In this document: positions 15,750 to 25,006 of the stretch, one piece after another
Layout of the letters: every line of letters begins with the position of its first letter
Numbering within the stretch: the first letter of the stretch is position 1
Assembly (NCBI GenBank): GCA_045863195.1
Contig: BTUI01000002.1
Span: forward strand, 198,591-262,590
Direction: 5' to 3'
Source of the DNA: W-Chloroflexi-9 sp045863195
GTDB lineage: Bacteria; Chloroflexota; Dehalococcoidia; UBA2979
DNA length: 64,000 nt
Notes under the pieces: model-generated
What the model saw: the letters and a program-made list of their open reading frames with translations, nothing else
Told to the model about the DNA's origin: nothing
Databases searched by the model: none
Program-made: the position numbers and the translations under genes

Positions 15750-17444
15750 CTAGTGCGTGTCGAACACCGCCTGGTACTTGGCGATCACCTCGCGCGTCGC
15801 GGCCACCTCGTCCGGCGTCGGGTGGAACGGATCCTTCGCCGGGGGCGGTGCGCCGAACGTGAGCAGGCACGCCATCAGCAGGATGCGCGCCTTCGTCGAG
15901 GTGAGGTTGCTGCCCGCGATCAGCACCGGATCGATCTTCGAGGCAAGGCCGCCCGTGGCGCCTCGGCCGCAGCGCGCGACCGGCATACCGCTGAACGTCG
16001 CGACGAGGAGCGCGTCGTCCGTCGACCGGTTCATGGAGCCGTACGGGGAGGCGCCCTCGCCCACGAACCCGGCGAGGGGCCGCGACCGCAGGTTCTCCTG
16101 GATGCGCGCCATGATCTCGACCTCGTCCGCCGCACCGGAGTCAGCCGAGTCCGGCTGGTAGCGTGCGTACTTCGCGAGCGTCACCTTCGGCATGACGTCC
16201 GGGAGCAGGAACCCCTCGGCGTCCTTGACCTGCACCGTGACCGGCTGGATGACACCCTCGCCGCCGCGCACGCCCATCACGGTGGACGGCATCTTCGTGA
16301 GGTTCACGTCCGACCGCCACGTGTGCTGCTTCGTCGGGATGTAGGTCAGTGCGGGCGGGCCGTAGCCGCCCATGAGGGCCACGACCCCGCCGTGGCCGCC
16401 CGTCGCCTGGTAGTTGCCGGGACGCGCATCCGTCTTCGTCACCTCGCGCGAGTGGAAGACCTGCTCGTCCACGATCATCACCCCGCCGACGGCGTCCTTG
16501 CCGCCGCCGTTCGAGGAGATCCCGGAGACGATGTACTTCACCCCGTCGTAGATGTTCTTGTCGCCGTCCGCGCTCACCGTCTGGTGGGGGCGCTGCGCGG
16601 AGTGGCCGACGAGCGGGACCGTGGTGTCGATCACCAGGTTCAGCCAGTACATCGACTCCTCCGTCGTCGGGGAGCCCTCCAGCCACTGGGCGCCGGCGTA
16701 CTCGCCGCTCGCGAGGGCCTTCGCGACGACGTTGGTGGCGCGGGCGAGCGCGCTCATCGGCGGCTCCGCGCGCAGGTGGCGCGGGTAGTACATGAAGAAG
16801 TCCTCGCCCCACGTCTCGGGGGCGATGTCGCCCTCGCCGCGGTCCGTCCGCAGCGCGGCGGCGCGGCCCTTTCGCCAGCCGCCAGACGGCGCCGGGCGGT
16901 AGAAGTCGAAGTCTGCGAGGTTGGAGAGGAGGCTCGACTGCCCGTTCGAGTCCAGCCCGAAGCGGTCGATCTCCTCGTAGATGCGGGAGGCGTCCGGGTA
17001 GAACGTCTGCCGCGACACGTCCGACGGGGCGAGGGGGTACGAGCACGCCTCGTCCCACGGCTTGCCGTCCCGCTGCCGCGCCATGTACGGCAGCAGGTAA
17101 AGGCCGTCGGCCGGGTCCAGCGTGACGCGGTAGACCGCGCGGTCGGACGCCGTGGCCGCCGTCTCATGGAACGCGCCGGACGCGTCCAGGTAGCCGTCCG
17201 GGGGCGCATAGAGGTCGGCGGCGTCCTCCTCCAGCGGGTGAGCGCTCAGGTAGTCGATGTAGACGGTGACGGGCGCGGCGAGGCGTTGCGCGCGCACGCC
17301 GTCCTGCGCGATCGGGGCGCCCTCGCCATCGGTCAGCAATGGCAGGCCGTGGAGGGCTCGCGCCTTGTTGCTGGTGACCAGCGGCGGGCTGTTCTGGATG
17401 GTGGCGGTAGGTCCCGAGAAGACCGCGATGCGTGGCTTCGCCAT
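15750..17444 (-). CDS. Asparaginase-like protein
   Basis: 564 aa, much longer than ordinary type I/II asparaginases (about 330 aa). The central block ESMYWLNLVIDTTVPLVGHS followed by SADGDKNIYDGVKYI (about 265-305) resembles the asparaginase/glutaminase segment that carries the second catalytic Thr-Asp region and the SADGPxNLYDAV loop. An N-terminal segment AVFSGPTATIQN could be the first substrate loop. No signal peptide is seen. The ATG follows GAGGGAGCACC. Substrate unknown; function is inferred from partial similarity. Confidence 0.65.
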   Translation of the reverse strand: MAKPRIAVFSGPTATIQNSPPLVTSNKARALHGLPLLTDGEGAPIAQDGVRAQRLAAPVTVYIDYLSAHPLEEDAADLYAPPDGYLDASGAFHETAATASDRAVYRVTLDPADGLYLLPYMARQRDGKPWDEACSYPLAPSDVSRQTFYPDASRIYEEIDRFGLDSNGQSSLLSNLADFDFYRPAPSGGWRKGRAAALRTDRGEGDIAPETWGEDFFMYYPRHLRAEPPMSALARATNVVAKALASGEYAGAQWLEGSPTTEESMYWLNLVIDTTVPLVGHSAQRPHQTVSADGDKNIYDGVKYIVSGISSNGGGKDAVGGVMIVDEQVFHSREVTKTDARPGNYQATGGHGGVVALMGGYGPPALTYIPTKQHTWRSDVNLTKMPSTVMGVRGGEGVIQPVTVQVKDAEGFLLPDVMPKVTLAKYARYQPDSADSGAADEVEIMARIQENLRSRPLAGFVGEGASPYGSMNRSTDDALLVATFSGMPVARCGRGATGGLASKIDPVLIAGSNLTSTKARILLMACLLTFGAPPPAKDPFHPTPDEVAATREVIAKYQAVFDTH

Positions 17445-17887
17445 GGTGCTCCCTCGTGCGCTGCGTGTGTGACGCGACCACCGTACGGATCGTGCGTGTC
17501 CGCGCTATGACGCGCCGGTTGCAGTCCGATGTCGTCCGGCGGATCGGAAAGCGCCGTGAGACATGCGCGCCACGCGCTCTTCACGAACCCGTCGCGGAGG
17601 CGCAACTACCGCTGTCTACGCTCGGTCCGGACGAGCAGGAAGGGGGCGCGCGAGGGTTGTCGCAGACGGAAGCGCGCCCGGGTGCGGGCTGTCGGGGAGG
17701 ATGCCGGCAGGCCGGAGTACCTGCGGCCGTAGGGACGTCCGTCCCGACTCGCCGCACCGGCTAAGCATGGCTTTAGGCCGCCCGTGCCGCCCTTAGCGGG
17801 GCGGAAGGGATCCGGCCGTACTCTCGATCTCGAGGTCGGAAGCAGGCGGGCGCCACCCCCCGTCCCGCCTCGGAGACGGATGCACCG
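17445..17887. other. 443-bp intergenic region between divergent genes
   Basis: It separates the asparaginase-like gene from the receiver-domain operon. I see no convincing coding frame, tRNA or riboswitch. It should hold both promoters. The part nearest the response regulator contains TTAGGC and TTAGCGGGG elements that I could not assign. Confidence 0.5.
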
Positions 17888-18286
17888 ATGCCAGCCGACG
17901 ACGTTCACATTCTCCTGGTGGAAGACGACGCCCCCAGCCGGCGGCTCCTCTCCATGGCGCTGCGCTCCGAGGGGTACCGTGTCACCGATGTCGGGTCTGG
18001 CGAAGCGGCGCTCACGCTGCTCGCCGATGAGGGAGCAGACTTCCGTGCGCTGGTGACGGACGTGATGATGCCCGGCATCGGCGGCCACCGCCTGCTGGAC
18101 CACATCCACGCCTCGCCCCGGTGGCGGCTGCTGCCGGTGCTGGTCGTGACCGGCCTCGCCTCTCCGCCAGCGCTGACGGGAGATGGTCATCAGGGCGCGA
18201 CGGCGTACCTCAGCAAGCCGGTCCACCTCAGCGAGTTCTTCGCCGTCATCGCGGGACTGCTGGCCGGTGCGCGGGTGTCGCGGTGA
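17888..18286 (+). CDS. Stand-alone response regulator receiver protein
   Basis: 132 aa, only a receiver domain. The acidic pair is in LLVEDDAPS (about 10-13), the phospho-acceptor Asp in ALVTDVMMPG (about 58), Thr in LVVTGLA and Lys in YLSKPV (about 108). With no output domain it must act by protein contact, as CheY or Spo0F do. The next receiver gene overlaps its stop (GTGA). No histidine kinase is encoded nearby. Confidence 0.9.
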   Translation: MPADDVHILLVEDDAPSRRLLSMALRSEGYRVTDVGSGEAALTLLADEGADFRALVTDVMMPGIGGHRLLDHIHASPRWRLLPVLVVTGLASPPALTGDGHQGATAYLSKPVHLSEFFAVIAGLLAGARVSR

Positions 18287-18681
18287 CCTTCGATCGCGGA
18301 GCATCGCCGGCGCCGGTGTTGGTCGCGGAAGACGACCCGCGGAGCCTGCGCATGATCACGCTGATGTTCCAATCGCTCGGCATCCCCGCCGTGACCGTGC
18401 CGGACGGGCGGGCGGCGATCGAGGCACTCACGCCGGTGGACGCGTCATTCCGAGCCGCCGTGCTGGACATGCAGATGCCACGGGCGAGCGGCGTGGAGGT
18501 CACGCGCTGGATCCGCTCGCAGGAGCACACCCGGACCCTGCCCGTGGTGATCGTCACCGCTTTCGCCTACCCCCAGGACGAGGCGGCCGCGCGCGCCGCG
18601 GGCGCCGATCACTTCCTCACCAAGCCGCTCTCCCTGGAGATGCTCACGCACGCCATGCGCCAGATCGACGCGGGACGCTGA
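18283..18681 (+). CDS. Second stand-alone response regulator receiver protein
   Basis: 132 aa from a GTG overlapping the previous stop. Acidic residues in LVAEDDPRS, phospho-acceptor Asp in AAVLDMQMPRASG, Thr in VIVTAFA and Lys in FLTKPLSLEML. It has no output domain. It overlaps the following small gene by one nt (TGATG), so the three are one translationally coupled unit. Confidence 0.9.
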   Translation: MTFDRGASPAPVLVAEDDPRSLRMITLMFQSLGIPAVTVPDGRAAIEALTPVDASFRAAVLDMQMPRASGVEVTRWIRSQEHTRTLPVVIVTAFAYPQDEAAARAAGADHFLTKPLSLEMLTHAMRQIDAGR

Positions 18682-18989
18682 TGTTCAACCGCTGGCTGCA
18701 TCCCGGTCGGGACGCCTCCGCGCGCGGCATACCGCACCACCAGCGCCCCCTCCAGACTCCCGCCGCCACGCACGGCGACGCGGTGATCGAGTTGACCGAG
18801 GTGATCGAGACGCTGATCGCGCAGGCGGTCCGGCTGGAGTCGGTCCTGCATACGCCCGGCGAGGACGCGCTCGCGCAGCGCGAAGCGATCATGGCGACGT
18901 TGCAGGATGCACGGGCGTGGCTGGCTGAAGCCGAGCGTGTGCTCGGGATGACGCCGGCCGCTCAGCCGCCGGCCGAGCGCGATCGCCCG

Positions 18990-18995
<6 letters not shown>
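18681..18995 (+). CDS. Small hypothetical protein coupled to receiver proteins
   Basis: 104 aa. The N-terminus is basic and Pro/His-rich. Residues about 35-92 are predicted helical with heptad-like spacing (VIELTEVIETLIAQAVRLE, then a second helix DARAWLAEAERVLGM), which suggests a coiled-coil or four-helix partner, possibly for the receivers. I do not recognise a family. Its 3' end overlaps the convergent ABC ATPase gene by six nt. Confidence 0.6.
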
Positions 18996-19771
<776 letters not shown>

Positions 19772-19775
<4 letters not shown>

Positions 19776-20608
19776 CGGGACGCCCTCGCGCGGCGCTCGA
19801 GGTACCCGGCGAGCCGCGTCATCGGCAGCGTGAGCGCGAGGTAGACCAGGCCAGCCACGACGAGCGGGGTCGCGTTCGCGCTCGCGTTCACGCCATCGCG
19901 CCCGAAGCGGGTCAGTTCCTTCGTCGCGTCGGTGACGCCGATGACGGAGATGAGCGCGGTGTCCTTCAGCAGGAGCACCAGTTCGTTCGTCATCGGCGGG
20001 ATGATGATGCGGAACGCCTGCGGGATGACGATGCGGCGCATCGCCTGGGCGTGGCTCATGCCGAGCGAACGTGCCGCCTCCGTCTGGCCGCGCGGCACCG
20101 CCTCGATGCCCGCGCGCACGACCTCCGCGATGTAGGCGGAGGCGACGATCGCGAGCGCGAGCGAGCCGCGGCCGTAGGTGCCGGGGATGCGGACATCGAG
20201 CGCGATCGGCAGGCCGAACGCGATGAAGATGAGCACGAGCAGCGCTGGCAGCCCGCGGATCACGTCGATGTACACGGCCGCGAACCAGCGGTACGGCCGG
20301 AACGTGGAGAGGCGCATCAGCGCCAGCACCACGCCCAGCGCGAGGCCGCCTGAGAAGCCGAACGCGGTGAAGATCAGCGTGTTCTTCGCTGCCTGCGTCA
20401 CCACCCCGGGGAACTGGTCCGCCACCAGGTCGGGCCGGAACATCTTGTCCTGCAGCCGCGCCCAGTCCACCGCGAATCCCACGACGAGGGCGAACGCGAG
20501 CGTGCCGCCGTACAGCGCCCCGCGGGTGAGGGTGACGCTGGAAACGCCGAGCCGCCGCCGTGATGGCGGCGGCTCGGGGCCCGGTCGCACGGATGCGCCG
20601 GGGGTCAT
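19772..20608 (-). CDS. Polar amino-acid ABC transporter permease (HisM/GlnP family)
   Basis: 278 aa membrane protein. A first transmembrane segment at about 30-50 is followed by an extra loop, and the canonical core of the family: TLIFTAFGFSGGLALGVVLAL, VIRGLPALLVLIFI, EVVRAGIEAVPRGQTEAARSLGMS (EAA loop) and RIIIPPMTNELVLLLKDTALIS spread over about 95-230. It should form a homodimer. It lies between the ATPase and binding protein genes. Confidence 0.93.
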
Positions 20609-20615
20609 GCGGCTC

Positions 20616-21386
20616 CTAGCCGAACCACTTCGTGAAGACCTCGTCGTACTTGCCGTTATCGCGCAGTTCGGCGAGTTGCTCGTTGACCGCCTCGATCAGC
20701 GCGGTGTTCTCGGGGTCAACGGCGAAGCCGTACTGCTCGCCGGTGGTGAACGTCTCGGTCACCACCATGTTCGCGTCCTGCGTCTGGCGGTATCCGTTCA
20801 CCGGCAGGTCCTGCAGGATCGCGTCCACCTCGCCGGATTCCAGCGCCAGGAACATGGCCGCCGGCTCGTCGAACGAGACCAGCGTGGCGCCCTGCGGGGT
20901 GTTCTCCTTCGCGTAGACCTCGCCGGTGGTGCCGGTCTGCACGGCGATCTTCTTGCCGGCGAGGCTGGCGAGGGTGGCGTAGGTCGCCTCGTCCGCCTTG
21001 CGGACCAGGAGCGACTGGTCGGCGTCGAAGTACGGGTCGGAGAACAGGGCCGAGGCCTTGCGCTCGTCCGTGATCGTCATCGCCGAGCCGACGATGTCGC
21101 ACTCACCGGCCGCCGGGAGGAGCCAGATGCCGTCGAACGGCACGACCTTCACGTCCAGCGTGAGGTCCAGACCGCTGCCGATCTCGCGCAGCAGGTCCAT
21201 GTCGAAGCCGGTGAAGTTCCCATCCGCGTCCTGGAACTCGAACGGCTCGTACGGCGCGTCCGTGCAGACGGTGAGTTTCCCGGCGGCCACCAGGCCCAGT
21301 TCCTCGTCCGAGGAGCCTGAGCACGCGGCGAGGATGAGCGAACCGGCGGCGGCAACCAGCGCCAGCGGTGCAAGGGAGCGATGCAT
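20616..21386 (-). CDS. Amino-acid ABC transporter substrate-binding lipoprotein (SBP family 3)
   Basis: 256 aa. Lipobox ILAACSGSS (Cys22). The mature start LTVCTDAPYEPFEFQDADG and GFDMDLLREI are the hallmark of family 3, followed by FDGIWLLPAAGECDIVGSAMTI and the hinge segment KIAVQTGTTGEVYA. It is the first gene of the three-gene uptake operon. Substrate is probably an amino acid, identity unknown. Confidence 0.94.
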   Translation of the reverse strand: MHRSLAPLALVAAAGSLILAACSGSSDEELGLVAAGKLTVCTDAPYEPFEFQDADGNFTGFDMDLLREIGSGLDLTLDVKVVPFDGIWLLPAAGECDIVGSAMTITDERKASALFSDPYFDADQSLLVRKADEATYATLASLAGKKIAVQTGTTGEVYAKENTPQGATLVSFDEPAAMFLALESGEVDAILQDLPVNGYRQTQDANMVVTETFTTGEQYGFAVDPENTALIEAVNEQLAELRDNGKYDEVFTKWFG

Positions 21387-21497
21387 GGTGTGTCCTGTCC
21401 TCCGTGCGGCGTCCCCCGCCGCATGTATCCGCGCATCCTACGGAATCCTCGCGGGCGCGGCTACGCCGCCACCAGATTCATCGCTACCGTCCGAGGC

Positions 21498-22124
21498 GTG
21501 ACGGACGTCGACCGGCCCGGCCCGATCTGGCTCGTACCGATGCCCGCGGCGGCGCGCGGCGCGTTGCTGCTGCATCAGCAGTGCTGGCTGTGGGGACAGG
21601 ACCTGCGCAGCCCGGCCGGCAACCTCCTCGTCGCGGCAGGGCTGCATCGCCTTGACCCGCCTGAGGCCGGCCGTGGCGGGCACCGGACGCGCTACGGCGC
21701 GACGCTTGAGGGCGGCTGCTACGTGGTGGCCTGGAGCGGAGGGTTCGCGTTCGGGAGCGAGGACGGGCTGCTCTGCTTCCCCAGGCTCCTCTTCCAGCCA
21801 CGTCTGCTGCCTGACGTCCAACGGCTGTCGGCTGTGCCGCATTTCGCCGCGCCGCCCCTGCCGGAGGGCGACGCGCCGTCCGGCCACACCGCGCTCGCGC
21901 TCGTCGTTCCGGCGCTGGAGTGGCTCGCGACGTACGAGGCGGTCGCTGTCCGCATCGCGGGCGAGGCGTATCGCGGAGCCTGCGCGTCCGAATGGGGGCG
22001 CATCGAACGGGAGGCGGAGCGCCTCGCCGCGGCGGAGGGCGTAACGTACGACCCGCTGCCGGGCATCCCCCTCCACGGGCTCGCGCGCGACTGGTGGGCC
22101 CTCGCGCAGATGCTCGCGCGGTAA
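21498..22124 (+). CDS. Conserved-looking hypothetical protein
   Basis: 208 aa from GTG 21498 (VTDVDRPGPIWLVPMP). Tryptophan- and leucine-rich, without a signal peptide or clear membrane segment. A longer reading from 21381 is possible but lacks a ribosome binding site. I do not recognise a domain. It lies 27 nt before the thioesterase-like gene and may be co-transcribed with it. Confidence 0.6.
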   Translation: MTDVDRPGPIWLVPMPAAARGALLLHQQCWLWGQDLRSPAGNLLVAAGLHRLDPPEAGRGGHRTRYGATLEGGCYVVAWSGGFAFGSEDGLLCFPRLLFQPRLLPDVQRLSAVPHFAAPPLPEGDAPSGHTALALVVPALEWLATYEAVAVRIAGEAYRGACASEWGRIEREAERLAAAEGVTYDPLPGIPLHGLARDWWALAQMLAR

Positions 22125-22151
22125 AGTCCCCGCCCGCACACCGGGAAGGGC

Positions 22152-22943
22152 ATGACCGTGACGTCCCACGCCGACCCGCCCGCCTTCTTCGTCCCGGACG
22201 GTGACCGCTTCATCCCCACCGACCGTGCGCGAGGGCCGTGGAACCCGGAGTCGCTCTCCGGCTGGGTGATGATGGGCCTGCTCGCGCACGCGACGGAGGC
22301 CCACCGGCCGGAGGGGTTCCACGTCGCCCGCCTCACCGTGGACATGTTCCGCCCGCCGCCCTTCGCGCCCGCCTCCGTGACGACGGAGGTCGTCCGCAGC
22401 GGCAGCCGCATCCGCATCGTCGATGCTGTCCTCACGGTGGACGGACAGGACGTTGCACGCTCCACCGCGACGATGTTGCGGTTCGGCGATGTCCCGGAGG
22501 GGACCATCTGGGAGGCGCCGCCGTCCTCGATCCCGGCGCCAGAGTCGGTGCCGGCGGTGGAAGGGACGAACGCGCGCGCCCGCTCGTGGGACATCCGCCA
22601 CGTCGGCGGGCCCATGGGCCAGGCGGGGCGGCGTATCGCGTGGCTGCGGCAGACGGCGCCGCTGATCGAGGGGACGGAGACCTCCGCCTTCGTCCGGCTG
22701 GCGACCCAGTCCGATTACACGAACCCGTTCGCGAACTCCGGCGACCGCGGGCTGGTCTACATCAACGCGGACGTGACGCTGTACCTCCACCGGCCGGTGG
22801 AGGGCGAGTGGCTGGGCCTGGAGGTGACGAGCCACCGCGCCGAGCAGGGGATCGCCCTCGGCCTGTGTCGGGTGTACGACCGGCGCGGCGAGGCCGGCTA
22901 CACCGCGGCGAGCGCCATCTCCAACCGGCTGCGTGGCCGTTGA
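22152..22943 (+). CDS. Acyl-CoA thioesterase-like double-hotdog protein
   Basis: 263 aa. Two repeated hotdog halves are suggested: the first around VARLTVDMFRPPPFAP (about 57-72), the second around YTNPFANSGDRGLVYINADVTLYLHRP with GEWLGLEVTSHRAEQGIALG. This matches the TesB-like thioesterase superfamily (PF13622 type), which hydrolyses acyl-CoA. The C-terminal ALGLCRVYDRRGEAGYTAAS agrees with that family. Substrate range unknown. Confidence 0.8.
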   Translation: MTVTSHADPPAFFVPDGDRFIPTDRARGPWNPESLSGWVMMGLLAHATEAHRPEGFHVARLTVDMFRPPPFAPASVTTEVVRSGSRIRIVDAVLTVDGQDVARSTATMLRFGDVPEGTIWEAPPSSIPAPESVPAVEGTNARARSWDIRHVGGPMGQAGRRIAWLRQTAPLIEGTETSAFVRLATQSDYTNPFANSGDRGLVYINADVTLYLHRPVEGEWLGLEVTSHRAEQGIALGLCRVYDRRGEAGYTAASAISNRLRGR

Positions 22944-23052
22944 GGCGGCCGGGATCAGAGACTCTTCACACTCCTCCGGGCGACCTCCGGTAGGCTAGTC
23001 GCTTGGTGCGGCCGTCCATGAGGCGGCGTGTCGTTGAGGTGATGGAGGACGC

Positions 23053-23700
23053 ATGGGCGGCAACCGTCGAGAACGAGCGCGCAACCGGCGCGAGGCGCGA
23101 GAGGCGGGGTCGTCCGGCGCCGCGCCCGCCGCGTCCACCGCGAAGTCCTCGAAGCCGCGCCCGCAGTGGCGGCGGACGCTCGACTCGTTCGGCGGCTTCA
23201 CCGTGGTCGTGCCGCTGGTGCTGACCGTGGTCGCCGCCGTCGTCCTGCTCGCGCGGCAGCCGCTCGGCATCGCGCAGTCGGAAGATCCGCTGATGGGCGA
23301 CGAGATCCCGATCACCAGCGCCGCGCACGTCCCGGACGGCACGCTCACCGAGCGTTCCACGCGCCCGCCCGTGGAGGGCCCGCACTACGTCCTGCCGCAG
23401 CGCGTCGGCGCGTACGACGCGGTGCTGGATGATGGCAACGTCATCCACTCCCTGGAGCACGGGATCGTCTGGATCTCCTACCACCCGGAGCAGGTGACGG
23501 AGGAGCAGATCGCCGGACTCCGCAGCGTGTACCAGGCGTACTCCGGTGACGTCATCCTCTCGCCGCGGCCCGAGAACGACGCGCCGGTCTACATCGTCTC
23601 GTGGGGCCGCCGCCTGGCGGTCGACCCGGAGGACACGGACACCCTGCGGAAGTTCGTGGAGACGAACCGCAACCGCTCGCCGGAGCCGGGCGTCCGCTAA
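23053..23700 (+). CDS. DUF3105 membrane-anchored protein
   Basis: 215 aa. A charged cytoplasmic start (GGNRRERARNRREARE) is followed by one transmembrane helix (about 51-68) and an extracytoplasmic DUF3105 domain. The domain is recognised by PPVEGPHYVLP, the HSLEHGIVWISY segment and the LSPRPENDAPVYIVSWG block. Function of the family is not known. The conserved His residues hint at metal binding. Confidence 0.85.
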   Translation: MGGNRRERARNRREAREAGSSGAAPAASTAKSSKPRPQWRRTLDSFGGFTVVVPLVLTVVAAVVLLARQPLGIAQSEDPLMGDEIPITSAAHVPDGTLTERSTRPPVEGPHYVLPQRVGAYDAVLDDGNVIHSLEHGIVWISYHPEQVTEEQIAGLRSVYQAYSGDVILSPRPENDAPVYIVSWGRRLAVDPEDTDTLRKFVETNRNRSPEPGVR

Positions 23701-23758
23701 GCGGCGCCTCGGGCACGTCGAGCGGGGCGAGGCGGCACGCGCCGCTCGCTGGCGCAGG

Positions 23759-25006
23759 TCATGCCGGGCGGCGCTCGATCTTGCGCAGCAGCCGCGCGTG
23801 TCGCTTCGCCCACTCCTCCGCCGCCTGGTCGCGCGGCGCGGTTGCTTCGACGACGGAGAGCGCCCGGCCGAGGTCGCGCGCGTGGTGTTCGAAGTGGATC
23901 GCCAGCTGGCGGCGGGCCCACGTCCCGTGCGAAGCGGAGTGATCTGCGAGCCACTGCCAGTGCGGCACCGCGAGGTGGCGCTGTCCGGTCACCCGGTAGG
24001 CCGCGGCGAGGTCGCGCGTCGCCTCCTCGCGTGCCGCGGGACGCCGCAGCGTGGCGACCGCGTGCTCCAGGTGGCGGATCGCCTCCACGTGCCGTCGTCC
24101 GGCCAGCGCGATCCGGCCGAGGGCGAGCGAGCGTTGCGGATTGCCCGCCGCGTCCGGCGCGAGGCCACGCGCGCCCTCGTGCAGGTGGGCAACGAGCGTG
24201 GCGAGCGCCAGCACGTCCACGGCGTTGTGCTCCAAGATCGGCTCGATGAACCGCATGGAGCCGCTGCGGACGAAGCGGAAGTACCAGTGCGGGATCTCCG
24301 CGCCGGCGACCTCGAATTCCGGGCGGGTGATGCCGAGTACGGTCGCCTCCACCTCCGCGAGCCGGTGGGAGGGCAACAGGCCGCGGTAGCCGCGCCGGAC
24401 GGCGTGCAGCAGGTCCAGGTGGCGGGCCGCCTGCAACCCGGACCGCCGGCGGTGCATCGTCGCGCGTTCGTCCATGAACGGTGCGTCGAACGTGCGCCCG
24501 TTGTAGGTGACCAGGACGGGGTCATCGACCGTGCGGACCTCGCGCAGCACGGCGTCGACGAGGGCGCCTTCGTCCGCCGGTGACGGCGAGACGTACTGGC
24601 GCAGCACCAGTTCGGCCGCCTCCACGCGCGCGGTCGCGACCATGAACACGGCCGCCCCGGCGCCCCCCAGCCCAGTCGTCTCGATGTCGAAGAACACGAG
24701 GTCGGACGCGCTCGTGCCCTCCGCCTCGTCGAGATCGGGGTCGCCCCGGCCGAGGAGCGCCAGCGACCGTGCATCCGTCTCGAACAGCGGCGCGAGCCCC
24801 TGCCGGCCGACGACCTCGTCCATGCCGTAGCGCAGTTCGCGGAACCCGACGGTGCCGCCCTCGCCCGTGTGCCATGCGAGGATGCCCGGGGTCGCCGCCG
24901 GGATCGCGGGCCTCGTCGGGCGCGGCCGCGCCTCGATCTCCCGGATCACGTCCTGGAGCCGTCGCCGCGCCTCGGCGCGCTCGAGGAGGCCGGGCGCGAC
25001 CGTCAC
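23759..25006 (-). CDS. mrfB: MrfB/YprB-like metal-dependent exonuclease
   Basis: 415 aa, GTG start overlapping the helicase stop by 4 nt (GTGA). An RNase H-like DEDD exonuclease core is seen: FFDIETTGLGGAGAAVF (about 107-123, Asp and Glu ligands), VTYNGRTFDAPFM, and HNAVDVLAL with the last Asp. The C-terminal 120 residues are helical and TPR-like (LALGRIALAGRRHVEAIRHLEHAV). In B. subtilis MrfB works with MrfA helicase in UvrA-independent excision of mitomycin C damage. The coupled order helicase-exonuclease here fits that pair. Confidence 0.88.
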   Translation of the reverse strand: MTVAPGLLERAEARRRLQDVIREIEARPRPTRPAIPAATPGILAWHTGEGGTVGFRELRYGMDEVVGRQGLAPLFETDARSLALLGRGDPDLDEAEGTSASDLVFFDIETTGLGGAGAAVFMVATARVEAAELVLRQYVSPSPADEGALVDAVLREVRTVDDPVLVTYNGRTFDAPFMDERATMHRRRSGLQAARHLDLLHAVRRGYRGLLPSHRLAEVEATVLGITRPEFEVAGAEIPHWYFRFVRSGSMRFIEPILEHNAVDVLALATLVAHLHEGARGLAPDAAGNPQRSLALGRIALAGRRHVEAIRHLEHAVATLRRPAAREEATRDLAAAYRVTGQRHLAVPHWQWLADHSASHGTWARRQLAIHFEHHARDLGRALSVVEATAPRDQAAEEWAKRHARLLRKIERRPA

